64,000 nucleotides of DNA from Nocardia nova. GTDB lineage: Bacteria; Actinomycetota; Actinomycetes; Mycobacteriales; Mycobacteriaceae. Every line of letters starts with the position of its first letter. Position 1 is the stretch's first letter. The position numbers were made by a program, and so were the translations under genes. The DNA is taken from the NCBI RefSeq assembly GCF_002933465.1, contig NZ_PSZE01000006.1, forward strand, positions 186,001 to 250,000, read 5' to 3'. A model generated the notes under the pieces. The model saw only the letters and a list, made by a program, of their open reading frames with translations. It was not told the origin of the DNA and did no database searches. Below are positions 32,490 to 42,060 of this stretch, one piece after another.

Positions 32490-35440
32490 GCAAAGCCTCC
32501 GTCGTTCTGCTGAGCGTTGTTCCGCCCGGCCGGGTCGTAACCGGCCGTATCGGCCGGGTCGTACTGGGCCGTGTTGTCTCGGACGCTGACGCGTCCGCTG
32601 CGGACGCCGCTCAAATGTCTGGACAAGTTGTTGCGGATTTCCTCCGGATCCCGAGCCTCGACGACATCCTCCTGCGTCAGTCCGCCGGGCACCAGCTGCG
32701 CACCGGGCCGGCGGATGGGCAGGCCACCCGAAGTACGGGTGGTCGCGGTCGGGGTACTGGCGTCCGCGGCCGCCGCCCAGCCCTCGTCGGCGGGAGACGA
32801 CCAGGCGCCGGTCGGCGCGTTCGAGGACGGTTCGACCAGCCATTCCGACACCATGCGCTGATAGATCGGCGTGGGGGATTCCGGTTTGGCCGGCGCCTGA
32901 GCATCCTGCTGGTAGGCGTCGTGCTGGTAGGCGTCGTGCTGGTAGGCGTCGGGCCGGGGTGGCGCGAGGGTCGCGCCGTGGCGGGACAGCGGCGCCGGTT
33001 CGCGGTCCGGGGCGCGCTGCGCCGGGGCCATGATCGCCGTTTCGGCCCAGATATCGATGGGCTGGGGTTGGGGCTGCGGCTGGGGTTGCGGCCGCGGATC
33101 GGCCGGGGCGGGACGCCGGGGCGGCGCGATCTGTTCCAGGTCGCGGTCGGTCGCCGGGTTCCACGTATCGGGGACGGGGACGAAACTCTCGCCGTGGCCC
33201 GCGGTTTCGGCCTCGGCGGACTCGGCGCGGTCGTCGCGGGGATGCTCCTCGGCGTGGTCGTCGTGGAAGGCGTCCTCGCGTCCGGTCTCGGCACCGCGCA
33301 GTACGCCGTCGTCGAGGGGTTCCGCTGCCCGGTTGTCGGTCTCCGCGACGTCGGGCAGCGGGGTGAGCCGGGTGACCGGGGCCGCGGGTTCGGCGTCCGA
33401 CTGGCCGGCCGGGCGGCGCTGCGGCAGTCCGGCGCTGGTGAATCGGGCCGGCTCCGAACTCTCCCCGAACCGCTCCGGCGGATTCGGCACGGCGGTGAGG
33501 GTGCGCCCCGGAGCGGGGAACTCGGTGACCGGGGACGGGAAGTCCGCGACCGGCGTGGTGAAGGTCGAGATGGCCGGCGGGACCACGGCCTCCGCGGGCG
33601 AGACCAGCGCGCCCGGCAGATGCACACTGGCCGTGATGCCCGGCTGCTGCGCCATCGTGGAGGTGCGGCGCAGGCTGACCGTGATGGTGTGCCGTGCCGC
33701 CAGCCGGCCGACCACGAAAAGACCCATGCGGCGGGCGGTTTCGATGGTGACCTCACCACCGGAGGCCAGGCGCTCGTTGATCGCGCGCATATCGTCGGCG
33801 GACATGCCGAGGCCGCGGTCGGTGATCTCGATCAGATATCCGCCGTCCACCGCGCGCGAAACCGAGACCGCCACCGGCGTGTTCGGCGGCGAGTAGCGCA
33901 GCGAGTTGTCGATCAGCTCGGCCAGCAGATGTTCGATGTCGACGGCGGGCTCACCGGCGACGATACCGTCGGGCACCGAACCGATTTCGACGCGCTGATA
34001 GTCCTCGACCTGGGAGACCGCACTCCACAGCATGTCCGACAGCGGTACCGGCGGCAGATGGCCGCGGCGCAGCGCGGTACCGGCGAGAACCAGCAGGTTG
34101 TCGCCGTTTCGGCGCATGCGGGTGGCGAGGTGGTCGAGGCGGAACAGGCTCTGCAGCCGATCGGAGTCGTCCTCGTCGCGTTCCAGATCCTCGATCAGCG
34201 ACAGCTGCTGTTCGACCAGCGATTGGCTACGCCGCGAGAGCGTTTCGAACATATTGCTGATCTGCAGGCGCAGGCGGGCCTGTTCGGCTGCGAGGAACAG
34301 CGCCTGGCGGTGCATGTCGTCGACCGCTCGGGCCAGCTGACCGATCTCCTCGGTGGTTTGCACGTCGACCGGGACGATCTCCGGGGTCGCGCCGCCACCG
34401 CGCACGACCGCGAGCTCGGCGGGCAGGTCGGTGTGCGCGACCTGCAGCGAATCGCGGCGGAGGCGGCGAATCGGGACGACCAGCGAGCGGGCGACCGCCA
34501 GCGCCAGGGCCAGACCGGCCAGCAGGGTCACGACCACCAGCGCCACGTCGCGCAGGACGGTGCCGCGCGCGTCGACCGAGCGGTCCGACAGTCCGGAGTC
34601 GATCAGGTCGACCAGATGGTTGGTGGCCTCGTTGTAGGTGTCGGTACTGGTCTGCATCGACTGCACGACACCGGGCACGTTGATCGGCTCGACCGCGTTC
34701 TGACTCATCGCCGCGATCCGCGTCTGCAGAGCGCCCAGCAGTACATCCGGCTTCAGCGCCGATTCCGGCTGCACGACCGCGTACTGGTTGATCATCGTGA
34801 GCTCGGCGCCGGTGGCCGTCAGAACCTGGGCCAGCACGGCCGGGTTGTTGCCGATTTCGCCGCTCTCCAGGGCCAGCTGCTGCTGGGTGAACATCTGGCG
34901 GGCGATGGCGATGACACCCATCTGCACGTAATAACGCTCGAGGGTGGTCTCCTTCGGCGTCGCCAGTGACGAGACGGCGTTGCTGACGTGGCTGTTCACC
35001 TCGCTCGCCTGTTTGACGACCTCCTGCGGCGCGCCGCCGTGCAGGCTGTTGCGCAGGGTGCGCCCGGCCGCCAGCGCCTCGGTGAGTTCGGTGGCGACCC
35101 GCTTGTCGGCCGCCGAATTCTGCAGCGCCGTCTGCAGATCCGCCGCGGCCTGGTCGAACCGGGCCGCGGCCTGGTCCAGCGCCGACTGCGGAACGTGTTC
35201 GCCGTTGCCGAGGGTGACGGCGAGATTGTTGGCCGCCGAACCGAAGTCGAGGGTCGGCCGAATGATCCGCGCCTGCTCACTGGCCGTGTTCAGCTGTGAG
35301 ATGGTGCCGAGTTCGTCCTTGATTCGAAGAACGGCGAATGCCGATGCCAGCACGACCGGCAGCAGTAGCACGATGCCGACCTTGCTAGTCACGGACAGAT
35401 TGGACAGACTCCTCTGCCATGGCCGCGGTGCAGTGCCCAT
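32486..35440 (-). CDS. cvnA: Conservon sensor histidine kinase-like protein CvnA
   Basis: About 984 residues. A membrane helix near the N-terminus ([20 protein letters not shown]) is followed by a ~270-residue extracytoplasmic nitrate-sensor-like helical region, a second helix ([20 protein letters not shown]), a HAMP segment ([20 protein letters not shown]), a dimerisation region with [20 protein letters not shown], and an HATPase: [20 protein letters not shown] (N box) and [13 protein letters not shown] (G1). The last 350 residues are Pro/Glu-rich and disordered, with AYQHD repeats. ATG 35440 has a GGAAG site; a TTG at 35530 would add 30 residues without one. It heads the operon and is divergent from mprA. 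Confidence 0.9.
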   Translation of the reverse strand: MGTAPRPWQRSLSNLSVTSKVGIVLLLPVVLASAFAVLRIKDELGTISQLNTASEQARIIRPTLDFGSAANNLAVTLGNGEHVPQSALDQAAARFDQAAADLQTALQNSAADKRVATELTEALAAGRTLRNSLHGGAPQEVVKQASEVNSHVSNAVSSLATPKETTLERYYVQMGVIAIARQMFTQQQLALESGEIGNNPAVLAQVLTATGAELTMINQYAVVQPESALKPDVLLGALQTRIAAMSQNAVEPINVPGVVQSMQTSTDTYNEATNHLVDLIDSGLSDRSVDARGTVLRDVALVVVTLLAGLALALAVARSLVVPIRRLRRDSLQVAHTDLPAELAVVRGGGATPEIVPVDVQTTEEIGQLARAVDDMHRQALFLAAEQARLRLQISNMFETLSRRSQSLVEQQLSLIEDLERDEDDSDRLQSLFRLDHLATRMRRNGDNLLVLAGTALRRGHLPPVPLSDMLWSAVSQVEDYQRVEIGSVPDGIVAGEPAVDIEHLLAELIDNSLRYSPPNTPVAVSVSRAVDGGYLIEITDRGLGMSADDMRAINERLASGGEVTIETARRMGLFVVGRLAARHTITVSLRRTSTMAQQPGITASVHLPGALVSPAEAVVPPAISTFTTPVADFPSPVTEFPAPGRTLTAVPNPPERFGESSEPARFTSAGLPQRRPAGQSDAEPAAPVTRLTPLPDVAETDNRAAEPLDDGVLRGAETGREDAFHDDHAEEHPRDDRAESAEAETAGHGESFVPVPDTWNPATDRDLEQIAPPRRPAPADPRPQPQPQPQPQPIDIWAETAIMAPAQRAPDREPAPLSRHGATLAPPRPDAYQHDAYQHDAYQQDAQAPAKPESPTPIYQRMVSEWLVEPSSNAPTGAWSSPADEGWAAAADASTPTATTRTSGGLPIRRPGAQLVPGGLTQEDVVEARDPEEIRNNLSRHLSGVRSGRVSVRDNTAQYDPADTAGYDPAGRNNAQQNDGGFA
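32908..32952. repeat. 15-bp x3 tandem repeat in the cvnA tail
   Basis: GCTGGTAGGCGTCGT in three tandem copies (32908, 32923, 32938; the last is imperfect). It encodes the minus-strand units Asp-Ala-Tyr-Gln-His in the disordered C-terminal region of CvnA. Confidence 0.9.
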
Positions 35441-35718
35441 CCCGCTTCCGTCGCCTCCGCTCGCGCACGTGCCCCGGGTTCCGGCCGCCGCCCGCGTCTG
35501 GCCGTTCGGGTCCAACGGGTTGAGAACCAACTAGAGGTTTACTTTTACCGCAGCAACATACCGCGAGAACACGTTCGCGGCAATTTGGAGGTGTCCGGCG
35601 ACAACGGTCTAAATCGGCTCGGCGCAACGACTTTCGTGTGTGACAGATACATCTCGGAACTATTTTCGATGATTCCGCAGGTCATCTGTTGCGGATGTGC
35701 GGCGTGTCGAATGGTCGG

Positions 35719-35739
35719 TTCTCAGTCGGCTCTCAGTCG
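35719..35739 (+). promoter_or_regulatory. MprA box upstream of mprA
   Basis: TTCTCAGTCGGCTCTCAGTCG holds two CTCAG half-sites (35721 and 35732) with starts 11 bp apart, the arrangement described for mycobacterial MprA. It is 20 bp before the mprA start, so it implies autoregulation. The cvnA promoter lies on the other side of the same gap. Confidence 0.82.
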
Positions 35740-35759
35740 ATCCGGTCAAACTGGAGGCC

Positions 35760-36449
35760 ATGCGCATTCTGGTAGTCGACGATGATCGCGCGGTGCGCGA
35801 GTCGCTGCGCCGGTCGCTCACCTTCAATGGATATTCCGTCGAGTTGGCGGTCGACGGCGTCGACGCCTTGGAGAAGGTGAGTGCGTCCCGGCCCGACGCA
35901 TTGGTGCTCGATGTGATGATGCCGCGGCTCGACGGCCTGGAGGTATGCCGCCGCCTGCGCAGCACCGGTGACGACCTGCCGATTCTCGTGCTCACCGCCC
36001 GGGATTCGGTCTCGGAGCGAGTGGCCGGCCTCGACGCCGGCGCAGACGACTATCTGCCGAAACCGTTCGCGCTCGAGGAATTGCTGGCGCGTTTGCGCGC
36101 GCTGTTGCGTCGCACCGCCGCCGACCCGGCCACCGATTCCTCGGAGACGATGCGTTTCGCGGATCTGTCCCTGGATCCGGTGACGCGCGAGGTATCGCGC
36201 GGGGAGCGCGCCATCAGCCTGACCCGCACCGAATTCTCGCTGCTGGAAATGCTGATGGCGAATCCGCGCCGGGTGCTGACGCGCAGTCGCATTCTGGAAG
36301 AGGTCTGGGGCTACGACTTTCCGACCTCCGGTAATGCGCTCGAGGTCTATATCGGCTATCTGCGCCGCAAAACCGAGGCCGAGGGGGAGCCGCGATTGAT
36401 CCACACCGTGCGCGGGGTGGGTTACGTGCTGCGCGAGACTCCTCCGTAG
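35760..36449 (+). CDS. mprA: Response regulator MprA (OmpR family)
   Basis: The 229-residue protein has a receiver domain ([20 protein letters not shown]; phosphorylated Asp51 in [13 protein letters not shown]; Lys in [17 protein letters not shown]) and an OmpR-type winged helix ([53 protein letters not shown]). It matches MprA of mycobacteria, which controls envelope-stress genes including pepD and sigma factors. ATG 35760 is behind GGAGG; upstream residues in the open frame overlap the operator and are not used. mprB follows 11 nt later. Confidence 0.95.
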   Translation: MRILVVDDDRAVRESLRRSLTFNGYSVELAVDGVDALEKVSASRPDALVLDVMMPRLDGLEVCRRLRSTGDDLPILVLTARDSVSERVAGLDAGADDYLPKPFALEELLARLRALLRRTAADPATDSSETMRFADLSLDPVTREVSRGERAISLTRTEFSLLEMLMANPRRVLTRSRILEEVWGYDFPTSGNALEVYIGYLRRKTEAEGEPRLIHTVRGVGYVLRETPP

Positions 36450-36460
36450 GCCGGGTCGTC

Positions 36461-37936
36461 GTGGCAAGAGCTCATTCCGGGCACGGTGGCCGCCCCGATC
36501 GCGTGGCCCGGCTACGGCCGCGCCCCGATCCGCACGAGATGCGCCCGCCTATGCCGCTGACCCGCTCGGTGTCGCTGCGCTGGCGGGTGACCCTGCTGGC
36601 CGCCTCGGTGGTGGCCATCGCCGTCGCGGTGACCTCGATCGCCGCCTACGCGCTGGTCGCCCGCGCCCTGTACGCCGATGTGGACAGCCAGTTGCGCAGC
36701 CGCTCGGAGGTGATGGTCAAGAACAACATCGACCTGCAGGGCTTCCAGGCGATAATCATGTTCAGCAGTCTTTACTCCAACGATATCGGCATCGCGCTGA
36801 TCTATCCCGACGTCGACGTGCCCTATGCCCCGCCGCAGCCGATGGATCCGCCGATCGGCCCGGCCGAGATGGCGGTGGCGCACGGTAGGGCGGATGTCTC
36901 ACTGCGGACCGCGAACAATCAGCGCGTACTCGCCCGGCGCACGAAATCCGGTGCCACACTGGTTATTTCGCGGTCGCTGGAACCCACTCGGGAAGTGCTC
37001 GACCGGCTCGCGTGGCTGCTGTTCACGATCGGCGGCTGCGGCGTGCTGGTCGCCGGAGCCGCCGGTGCGACGGTCGGGCGGACGGGGCTGCGGCCCATCG
37101 CGCGACTGACCGCGGCCACCGAACGCGTCGCGCGCACCGACGATCTGGCGCCGATTCCGGTCACCGGTGACGACGAACTGGCGCGGCTCACCGAGAGTTT
37201 CAATCTGATGTTGCGGGCGCTCGCCGAATCTCGCGACCGGCAGCGGCGGCTGGTCGCCGACGCCGGACACGAACTGCGCACGCCGCTGACCTCGCTGCGC
37301 ACCAACATGGAACTGCTCATCGCCTCCTCGCGTCCGGACGCACCGCCGATTCCCGAGGAGGATATGGCGGGGCTGCGCGCGGATGTGATCGCCCAGATCG
37401 AGGAGTTGTCCACGCTGGTGGGTGACCTGGTGGACCTGGCTCGCGAAGACGCGCCCGAAACCGTCTACGAGCGGGTCGATCTCGGTGAAGTGGCCGAGCG
37501 CGCACTGGAACGGGCGCGGCGGCGGCGCGTGGACGTCGAATTTTCGGCGCAGCTGCGGCCGTGGTTCGTCTACGGCCACGACGCCGGACTCGAGCGGGCA
37601 ATCCTCAATGTGCTCGACAATGCGGCGAAGTGGAGTCCGCCGGAGGCGCAGGTCATCCTGACCATGCGCGAAACCGGGCCGGGGCTCATGGAAATCGCGA
37701 TCGACGATGCCGGGCCGGGCATTCCGCCGGACGAACGGGAACTGGTATTCGAACGCTTCTACCGCACCACGGCATCACGATCGATGCCCGGATCCGGGCT
37801 GGGGCTGGCCATCGTCAAGCAGGTGGTGTCCAAGCACGGCGGCACGATTACCGTGGACACCTCCGAACGCGGTGGCACGCTGGTGCGCATCGTCCTTCCC
37901 GGCGAACCGCCGACCGCCGGTGATCGGCGGGCGTGA
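36461..37936 (+). CDS. mprB: Sensor histidine kinase MprB
   Basis: The 491-residue kinase has two membrane helices (WRVTLLAASVVAIAVAVTSI and WLLFTIGGCGVLVAGAAGAT), an extracytoplasmic loop of about 130 residues, a HAMP domain (LRPIARLTAATERVARTDDL), and a kinase core: H box LVADAGHELRTPLTSLRTNM with His270 (numbered from GTG 36461), N box ILNVLDNAAKWSPPEAQV, G1 DDAGPGIPPDERELVFERF, and G2 SGLGLAIVKQVVSKHGGTI. It is close to mycobacterial MprB, which senses membrane stress and DnaK. ATGs at 36539 or 36551 may be the real start, as the first 26 residues are not conserved in type. Confidence 0.95.
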   Translation: MARAHSGHGGRPDRVARLRPRPDPHEMRPPMPLTRSVSLRWRVTLLAASVVAIAVAVTSIAAYALVARALYADVDSQLRSRSEVMVKNNIDLQGFQAIIMFSSLYSNDIGIALIYPDVDVPYAPPQPMDPPIGPAEMAVAHGRADVSLRTANNQRVLARRTKSGATLVISRSLEPTREVLDRLAWLLFTIGGCGVLVAGAAGATVGRTGLRPIARLTAATERVARTDDLAPIPVTGDDELARLTESFNLMLRALAESRDRQRRLVADAGHELRTPLTSLRTNMELLIASSRPDAPPIPEEDMAGLRADVIAQIEELSTLVGDLVDLAREDAPETVYERVDLGEVAERALERARRRRVDVEFSAQLRPWFVYGHDAGLERAILNVLDNAAKWSPPEAQVILTMRETGPGLMEIAIDDAGPGIPPDERELVFERFYRTTASRSMPGSGLGLAIVKQVVSKHGGTITVDTSERGGTLVRIVLPGEPPTAGDRRA

Positions 37937-38066
37937 TCAGCGGCGATCCGGAATCGACGGGCGCGCGTGGGGCGGCCCCATAAACTGTCCCGCATGCGTA
38001 CCGTCCCGCGGAAACCCGGCTGCGGCCGCCGGATACGGCACGGAGTCACGGAGAACTGAAAGCACG

Positions 38067-38087
38067 GTCTCAGTCCGCTCTCAGTCG
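38067..38087 (+). promoter_or_regulatory. MprA box upstream of pepD
   Basis: GTCTCAGTCCGCTCTCAGTCG repeats the mprA-upstream box almost exactly, with CTCAG at 38069 and 38080, again 11 bp apart. It sits 44 bp before the pepD start, giving pepD its own MprA control in addition to any read-through from mprAB. Confidence 0.85.
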
Positions 38088-38130
38088 CTGTCACCAGGCT
38101 GGGCGACAGACTCGAGGAGAAACGAGAAAT

Positions 38131-39807
38131 ATGACCGAGGATTCGAGGGACAGGCGCGACGAGCCGACCGGTTCGACTCCCCAGTCGGGAGGGCCCGAGC
38201 CGACTGCGCCGTCGAGTGGAGCTCAGCCCGCGTCGCGGGAGGGGGATGCCGGGAACGCGTCGTGCGGGTGGGGGCAACCGTCGCAGTGGGCAGGGCCGTC
38301 GTCGCAGGCCGGTGGGGCCGAAGCGGGTGCGCAGTCGCCGGCATCGGCTGGGCCGGGTGGAGGACCGCAGGAACAGCCTGCCGCGCAATCGTCCGGCGAG
38401 CAGCGGACCGAGCAGTTCACGAATCCTGAACAGGGCGGGCCCGGCCGACCGGGACAGGGGTACGGGCCGGGGCAGCACCCGGGGTTCTCGTCCGCCGATC
38501 AGGCGGCCGGTCACACCGCGCCGATGCCGCCGTACAACCCGTACGCCGCGGCGGGCCACACCTCCGGCCCGGGCTATCAGCAGCCCGGCTCGTACCCCTC
38601 CGGTACGCCCTATGCCGCCACCGGTGACCATCGAGCGGAACCGTATCCCCATGGCCCCGGCGCCGATGCCACCGGTGCGTATGCCGGGACTCCACGCCGC
38701 CGCGGCCGGGCGGGTCTGCTCGCCGGCGCCGTCGTGCTGGCGCTCGTCGCGGGTGGTATCGGCGGCGCGGTCGGCACCCTCGCCACGCGCTCGGACACCA
38801 ACAACGCGCCGGTCAACAACGCCCTGAACGCGCCCGCGCCCGTCGATCCCGCCTCGGCGAGCGCACCGCCCGGATCTGTCCCGGCGGTCGCGCAGAAGGT
38901 CCTGCCCAGCGTGGTGATGATCCGCGTCGCGGGCGCCCGCGCGGAGGGCGAGGGTTCGGGTGTGGTGCTGTCCTCGGACGGGCTGATCCTCACCAACAAC
39001 CACGTCGCCAGCGGTGCCGGCCCCAACGCCAAGATGGAGGTCGCCTTCCAGGACGGCAGTACCGCCAACGCCTCGGTCGTCGGTGTCGACCCGGTGTCGG
39101 ATCTGGCCGTCATCAAAGCGGCCGGCAAGACCAACCTGACGCCGATCGAACTCGGCACCTCGCGCAACCTCATGGTCGGCCAGCCCGTGGTGGCGGTCGG
39201 CTCGCCGCTGGGCCTGGCCGGAACCGTCACCACCGGGATCGTGTCGGCGCTCAACCGCCCGGTGTCGACCAGTGGTGAGGCCGGATCACAGGGCACGGTC
39301 ATCTCCGCGATACAGACCGATGCCGCGATCAACCCTGGTAATTCCGGTGGCGCGCTGGTCGATACGAACGGCAAGCTGATCGGCATCAACACCGCGATCG
39401 CCACACTCGGTGCCTCCGAGATGCCCGGTTCACAGAGCGGATCGATCGGCCTGGGCTTCGCGATTCCGGTTGATCAGGCCCGCCGCGTGGCCGACGAGCT
39501 GACCAAGTCCGGTCACGCCACCTATGCTCAGATCGGGATCTCGGTGCGCGCGCAGGACGACGTCAACGGCGCCCGGGTCCTGGACGTGACACCGGACGGT
39601 CCGGCCGCCAAGGCGGGCATTCCGTCGGGCGCGATCGTCACCCGGGTCGACGATCAGGTCATCGACTCGGGCAATTCGCTGATCGCCGCCGTGCGGTCGC
39701 ACCAACCAGGTGACAAGGTGAAGGTCACCTACACCGATCCACAGGGACAGAATCCGAAAACCGTCGAGGTGACCCTCGGCGCCGCACCGGCGGAGGGTGG
39801 CCGATGA
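38131..39807 (+). CDS. pepD: HtrA-type serine protease PepD with PDZ domain
   Basis: The 558-residue protein has a Gly/Pro/Gln-rich cytoplasmic N-terminus (about 185 residues), one membrane helix (GLLAGAVVLALVAGGIGGAV), a trypsin-like domain with His291 (LTNNHVAS), Asp324 (PVSDLAVIKA) and Ser405 (NPGNSGGALV), and a C-terminal PDZ domain (GISVRAQDDVNGARVLDVTP to VKVTYTDPQG). PepD is the periplasmic-side protease-chaperone of the MprAB stress response. ATG 38131 is preceded by GAGGAGAAA. The stop overlaps moaB2 by 4 nt. Confidence 0.96.
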   Translation: MTEDSRDRRDEPTGSTPQSGGPEPTAPSSGAQPASREGDAGNASCGWGQPSQWAGPSSQAGGAEAGAQSPASAGPGGGPQEQPAAQSSGEQRTEQFTNPEQGGPGRPGQGYGPGQHPGFSSADQAAGHTAPMPPYNPYAAAGHTSGPGYQQPGSYPSGTPYAATGDHRAEPYPHGPGADATGAYAGTPRRRGRAGLLAGAVVLALVAGGIGGAVGTLATRSDTNNAPVNNALNAPAPVDPASASAPPGSVPAVAQKVLPSVVMIRVAGARAEGEGSGVVLSSDGLILTNNHVASGAGPNAKMEVAFQDGSTANASVVGVDPVSDLAVIKAAGKTNLTPIELGTSRNLMVGQPVVAVGSPLGLAGTVTTGIVSALNRPVSTSGEAGSQGTVISAIQTDAAINPGNSGGALVDTNGKLIGINTAIATLGASEMPGSQSGSIGLGFAIPVDQARRVADELTKSGHATYAQIGISVRAQDDVNGARVLDVTPDGPAAKAGIPSGAIVTRVDDQVIDSGNSLIAAVRSHQPGDKVKVTYTDPQGQNPKTVEVTLGAAPAEGGR

Positions 39808-40400
39808 TCCGTGAACCGCGTCCTTTGACAGTGCTCCCGACACCCGACGCCGACGAGCCCGGGGGACCGGAGTGGTTGTCGCCCACGGACGCTACGGTGA
39901 GCAACATGGAAATCGATGCTCCCGTGGCGGGCCGGGCACTTGTTGTGGTCGTGGACGATCGAACCGCGCATGGCGGGGTGGACTCGCTGGGCCCGCTGGT
40001 GACCGAATTGCTCACCGAATTCGGCTTCCTCGTGGATGCCACGGTGTCGGTGGCCGGTGACGAGATCGAGATTCGCAATGCCCTCAACACCGCCGTCATC
40101 GGCGGGGTCGACCTGGTGATCTCCGTGGGCGGCACCGGTATGTCGCCGCGGGATGTCACCCCGGAGGCGACCCTGGAGGTGCTCGATCGCGAATTGCCCG
40201 GAATCAGCGAGGCCCTGCGCGCCTCCGGACTCGCGGCCGGTTCGCTGGACGCCGGTCTGTCCCGTGGTCTGGCCGGCGTCTCGGGCAGCACCCTGGTCGT
40301 CAACCTGCCCGGCACGCGCGATGCCGTTCGCGACGGCATGGCCACGCTCGGCCCGCTGGTGAGCCGGGTCGTCGACGAACTGTCCGGATTGGCGGAATAA
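39804..40400 (+). CDS. moaB2: MoaB/Mog-type molybdopterin-binding protein (MoaB2)
   Basis: The 198-residue protein has a MoCF_biosynth domain: ALVVVVDDRTAHGGVDSLGP, LVTELLTEFGFLVD, VDLVISVGGTGMSPRDVTPE with the GGTG nucleotide-binding turn, and LSRGLAGVSGSTLVVNLPGT. MoaB/Mog proteins bind or adenylylate molybdopterin. ATG 39804 overlaps the pepD stop (ATGA), but the first 34 residues are not domain-like and ATG 39906 may be used. Its place after pepD matches Rv0984 in mycobacteria, so the link to MprAB is positional. Confidence 0.92.
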   Translation: MIREPRPLTVLPTPDADEPGGPEWLSPTDATVSNMEIDAPVAGRALVVVVDDRTAHGGVDSLGPLVTELLTEFGFLVDATVSVAGDEIEIRNALNTAVIGGVDLVISVGGTGMSPRDVTPEATLEVLDRELPGISEALRASGLAAGSLDAGLSRGLAGVSGSTLVVNLPGTRDAVRDGMATLGPLVSRVVDELSGLAE

Positions 40401-40407
40401 TCGCGGT

Positions 40408-40629
40408 ATGACCGACCGGCCGGCGGGGGCGCAGCGCCCGGGCGATTCACAATCCGCGGATCGCCCGGCGAAGGCCCGCACCCGTTCGGCCGCCGAGTCC
40501 GCGCGCTTGGCGCGGATCTTCGGCGAGACGCTGCCGCGCACCAGCAGCGACGAGCGCGCCCCCGATGGTGAGTTGCCCCGCTCCGGGGACGACTGGCTGC
40601 GCGCGCAGGTCCCGCCACATCACGGATAA
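40408..40629 (+). CDS. Small conserved actinobacterial protein ending in DDWLRAQVPPHHG
   Basis: A 73-residue polar protein with a Ala/Arg-rich helix (KARTRSAAESARLARIFGET) and the ending DDWLRAQVPPHHG, a tail I recognise from many short actinobacterial proteins of unknown function. It starts 7 nt after the moaB2 stop, so it is co-transcribed. There is no membrane segment or metal motif apart from the two terminal histidines. Confidence 0.7.
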   Translation: MTDRPAGAQRPGDSQSADRPAKARTRSAAESARLARIFGETLPRTSSDERAPDGELPRSGDDWLRAQVPPHHG

Positions 40630-40733
40630 TCGGACTCTGCGGTGTCGCGGGTCCCGGGGCATACCGCCTGATGCCGGCAGCCGTGAATCCTGACGTTCAT
40701 CGTGGCCGACCGCAAGAACATGATGAGAGAAAT

Positions 40734-41429
40734 ATGAATAGGAACGGTGCCAACGGTCGGCGCTGGGGTGCGCGCATCACCGGCATCGGTGCCGTGGCGA
40801 CCGCCGCGCTCGGCCTGTTCTCCGCCGGCGCCGCCAACGCCGGCATCTTCGTCCCGCTGCCCGGCGGCGACCTGTCCAAGACGCTGTCCGATGGCACCGT
40901 GGTACATGTCTGGCTGGACGGCGAATCGGCGAATATCGATTCGGCGATGGGCGCCACCACGGTGCACCGCAATGCCTGGGTCTCCGGTAACGCCCATGTC
41001 GAACTGTCCGGCGGCACCACCGTCGTGGGCGGCAGCATCTACCCCGGTTACACCGTGGGCTGCCAGGTCGACATCTCCGGTGTCGGCGTCGACGGCGGTC
41101 CCAGCGCGAGCATGGACTGGAGCGACGGCGAGAACGCCAAGCCCGACGCCGGCGGAAATGTCGGAGGCAATCTGACTCTCGCGCCGGGCCAGGCGAAGTC
41201 GTTCTACGTCCTCGACATCGAGGAGAAGAACGACGTCGGCGAGGATGTGCACAAGAACCGCAACAAGTTCCAGGGTGACAGTGGTTCGGTGGCCTGGTCC
41301 GACGAGACCGTCGGCCTGACCGGATGTGACGGTGACGCGCAGGCGCGCGCCTTCGTCAGTGTCGAGGTCGAGACCGACAACGTCATCTCATGGGTCACGC
41401 TGTGGGGCAAGCCGTTCCGCCTGGGCTGA
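40734..41429 (+). CDS. MspA-family outer-membrane porin-like protein
   Basis: A 231-residue secreted protein. The signal peptide runs over residues 1-38 (RRWGARITGIGAVATAALGL, cleavage after ANA). The mature part is beta-rich with MspA-type landmarks: VHRNAWVSGNAHVELSGG, GGSIYPGYTVGCQVDISGVG, a glycine-rich extended loop, and a C-terminal strand ending SWVTLWGKPFRLG like other actinobacterial MspA relatives. Two cysteines (in VGCQVD and LTGCDGD) may pair. MspA proteins form octameric pores in the mycolate outer membrane. ATG 40734 has GAGAGA upstream; the longer frame to 40671 is not used. Confidence 0.85.
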   Translation: MNRNGANGRRWGARITGIGAVATAALGLFSAGAANAGIFVPLPGGDLSKTLSDGTVVHVWLDGESANIDSAMGATTVHRNAWVSGNAHVELSGGTTVVGGSIYPGYTVGCQVDISGVGVDGGPSASMDWSDGENAKPDAGGNVGGNLTLAPGQAKSFYVLDIEEKNDVGEDVHKNRNKFQGDSGSVAWSDETVGLTGCDGDAQARAFVSVEVETDNVISWVTLWGKPFRLG

Positions 41430-41460
41430 GCCGTGTCGGATCCGCGGTGGGCCGGTGCTT

Positions 41461-41916
41461 TCACCGTCCCCGCTGCGAATCGACCTGTCGGGGTACCGAA
41501 TCGACGTCGGAGAACTCGTGCCGGCCGCCGGCGCTCTTGCTGCCCTCCGACAGCAGGTCGCGGATGTCGGTGAGCAATTCGACCTCGGTCATCACGGCTT
41601 CCTTCTCGGTGCCGAAGCGCTTCATCAGGCGGCCCGCCGGCAGGATCAAAATGAAGTACAGGATCGCCGCGATGAGAATGAAGTTGACCACGGCGGTGAC
41701 GATCGGGCCGAGCGCGATGAATGTGGACGGCTTACTGGAATCCAGATAGAAGCCCCAGCCGTGTTCGTTCGCGCCGCCGAACAAATCCAAGAGGGGATTG
41801 ACGATCCCGTTCACGATGGCGGTGACGACCGCGGTGAACGCGGTACCGATGACCACCGCGACCGCCAGATCGATCACGTTCCCACGGAGCAGGAAATCCT
41901 TGAAACCTTTCAGCAT
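41461..41916 (-). CDS. mscL: Large-conductance mechanosensitive channel MscL
   Basis: The 151-residue protein carries the MscL signature from its first residues: MLKGFKDFLLRGNVIDLAVA, VVIGTAFTAVVTAIVNGIVN (pore-lining helix), a periplasmic loop, then a second helix (IVTAVVNFILIAAILYFILI) and a charged C-terminal helix with EVELLTDIRDLL. It opens under membrane tension to release solutes. ATG 41916 follows AGGAGCC. An upstream extension to 41994 in the same frame is not supported. mscL follows pepD-moaB2 in mycobacteria too. Confidence 0.96.
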   Translation of the reverse strand: MLKGFKDFLLRGNVIDLAVAVVIGTAFTAVVTAIVNGIVNPLLDLFGGANEHGWGFYLDSSKPSTFIALGPIVTAVVNFILIAAILYFILILPAGRLMKRFGTEKEAVMTEVELLTDIRDLLSEGSKSAGGRHEFSDVDSVPRQVDSQRGR

Positions 41917-42060
41917 TGCGGCTCCTGTCTCATCCGGCGTGCCCACGACTCGCCGTTCGCTCTGGTCATGGCATCTCATGCGATTACTTTCCACTATCGA
42001 ATGAGGTACTCGGGATGCTAACGGACAGTTGCGGCAAATGCTCGGCGAACACAGCGAACG

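Noticed and set aside
32615..34969. A 784-codon plus-strand frame over cvnA
   Set aside because: Antisense to CvnA, whose HAMP and HATPase motifs are unambiguous.
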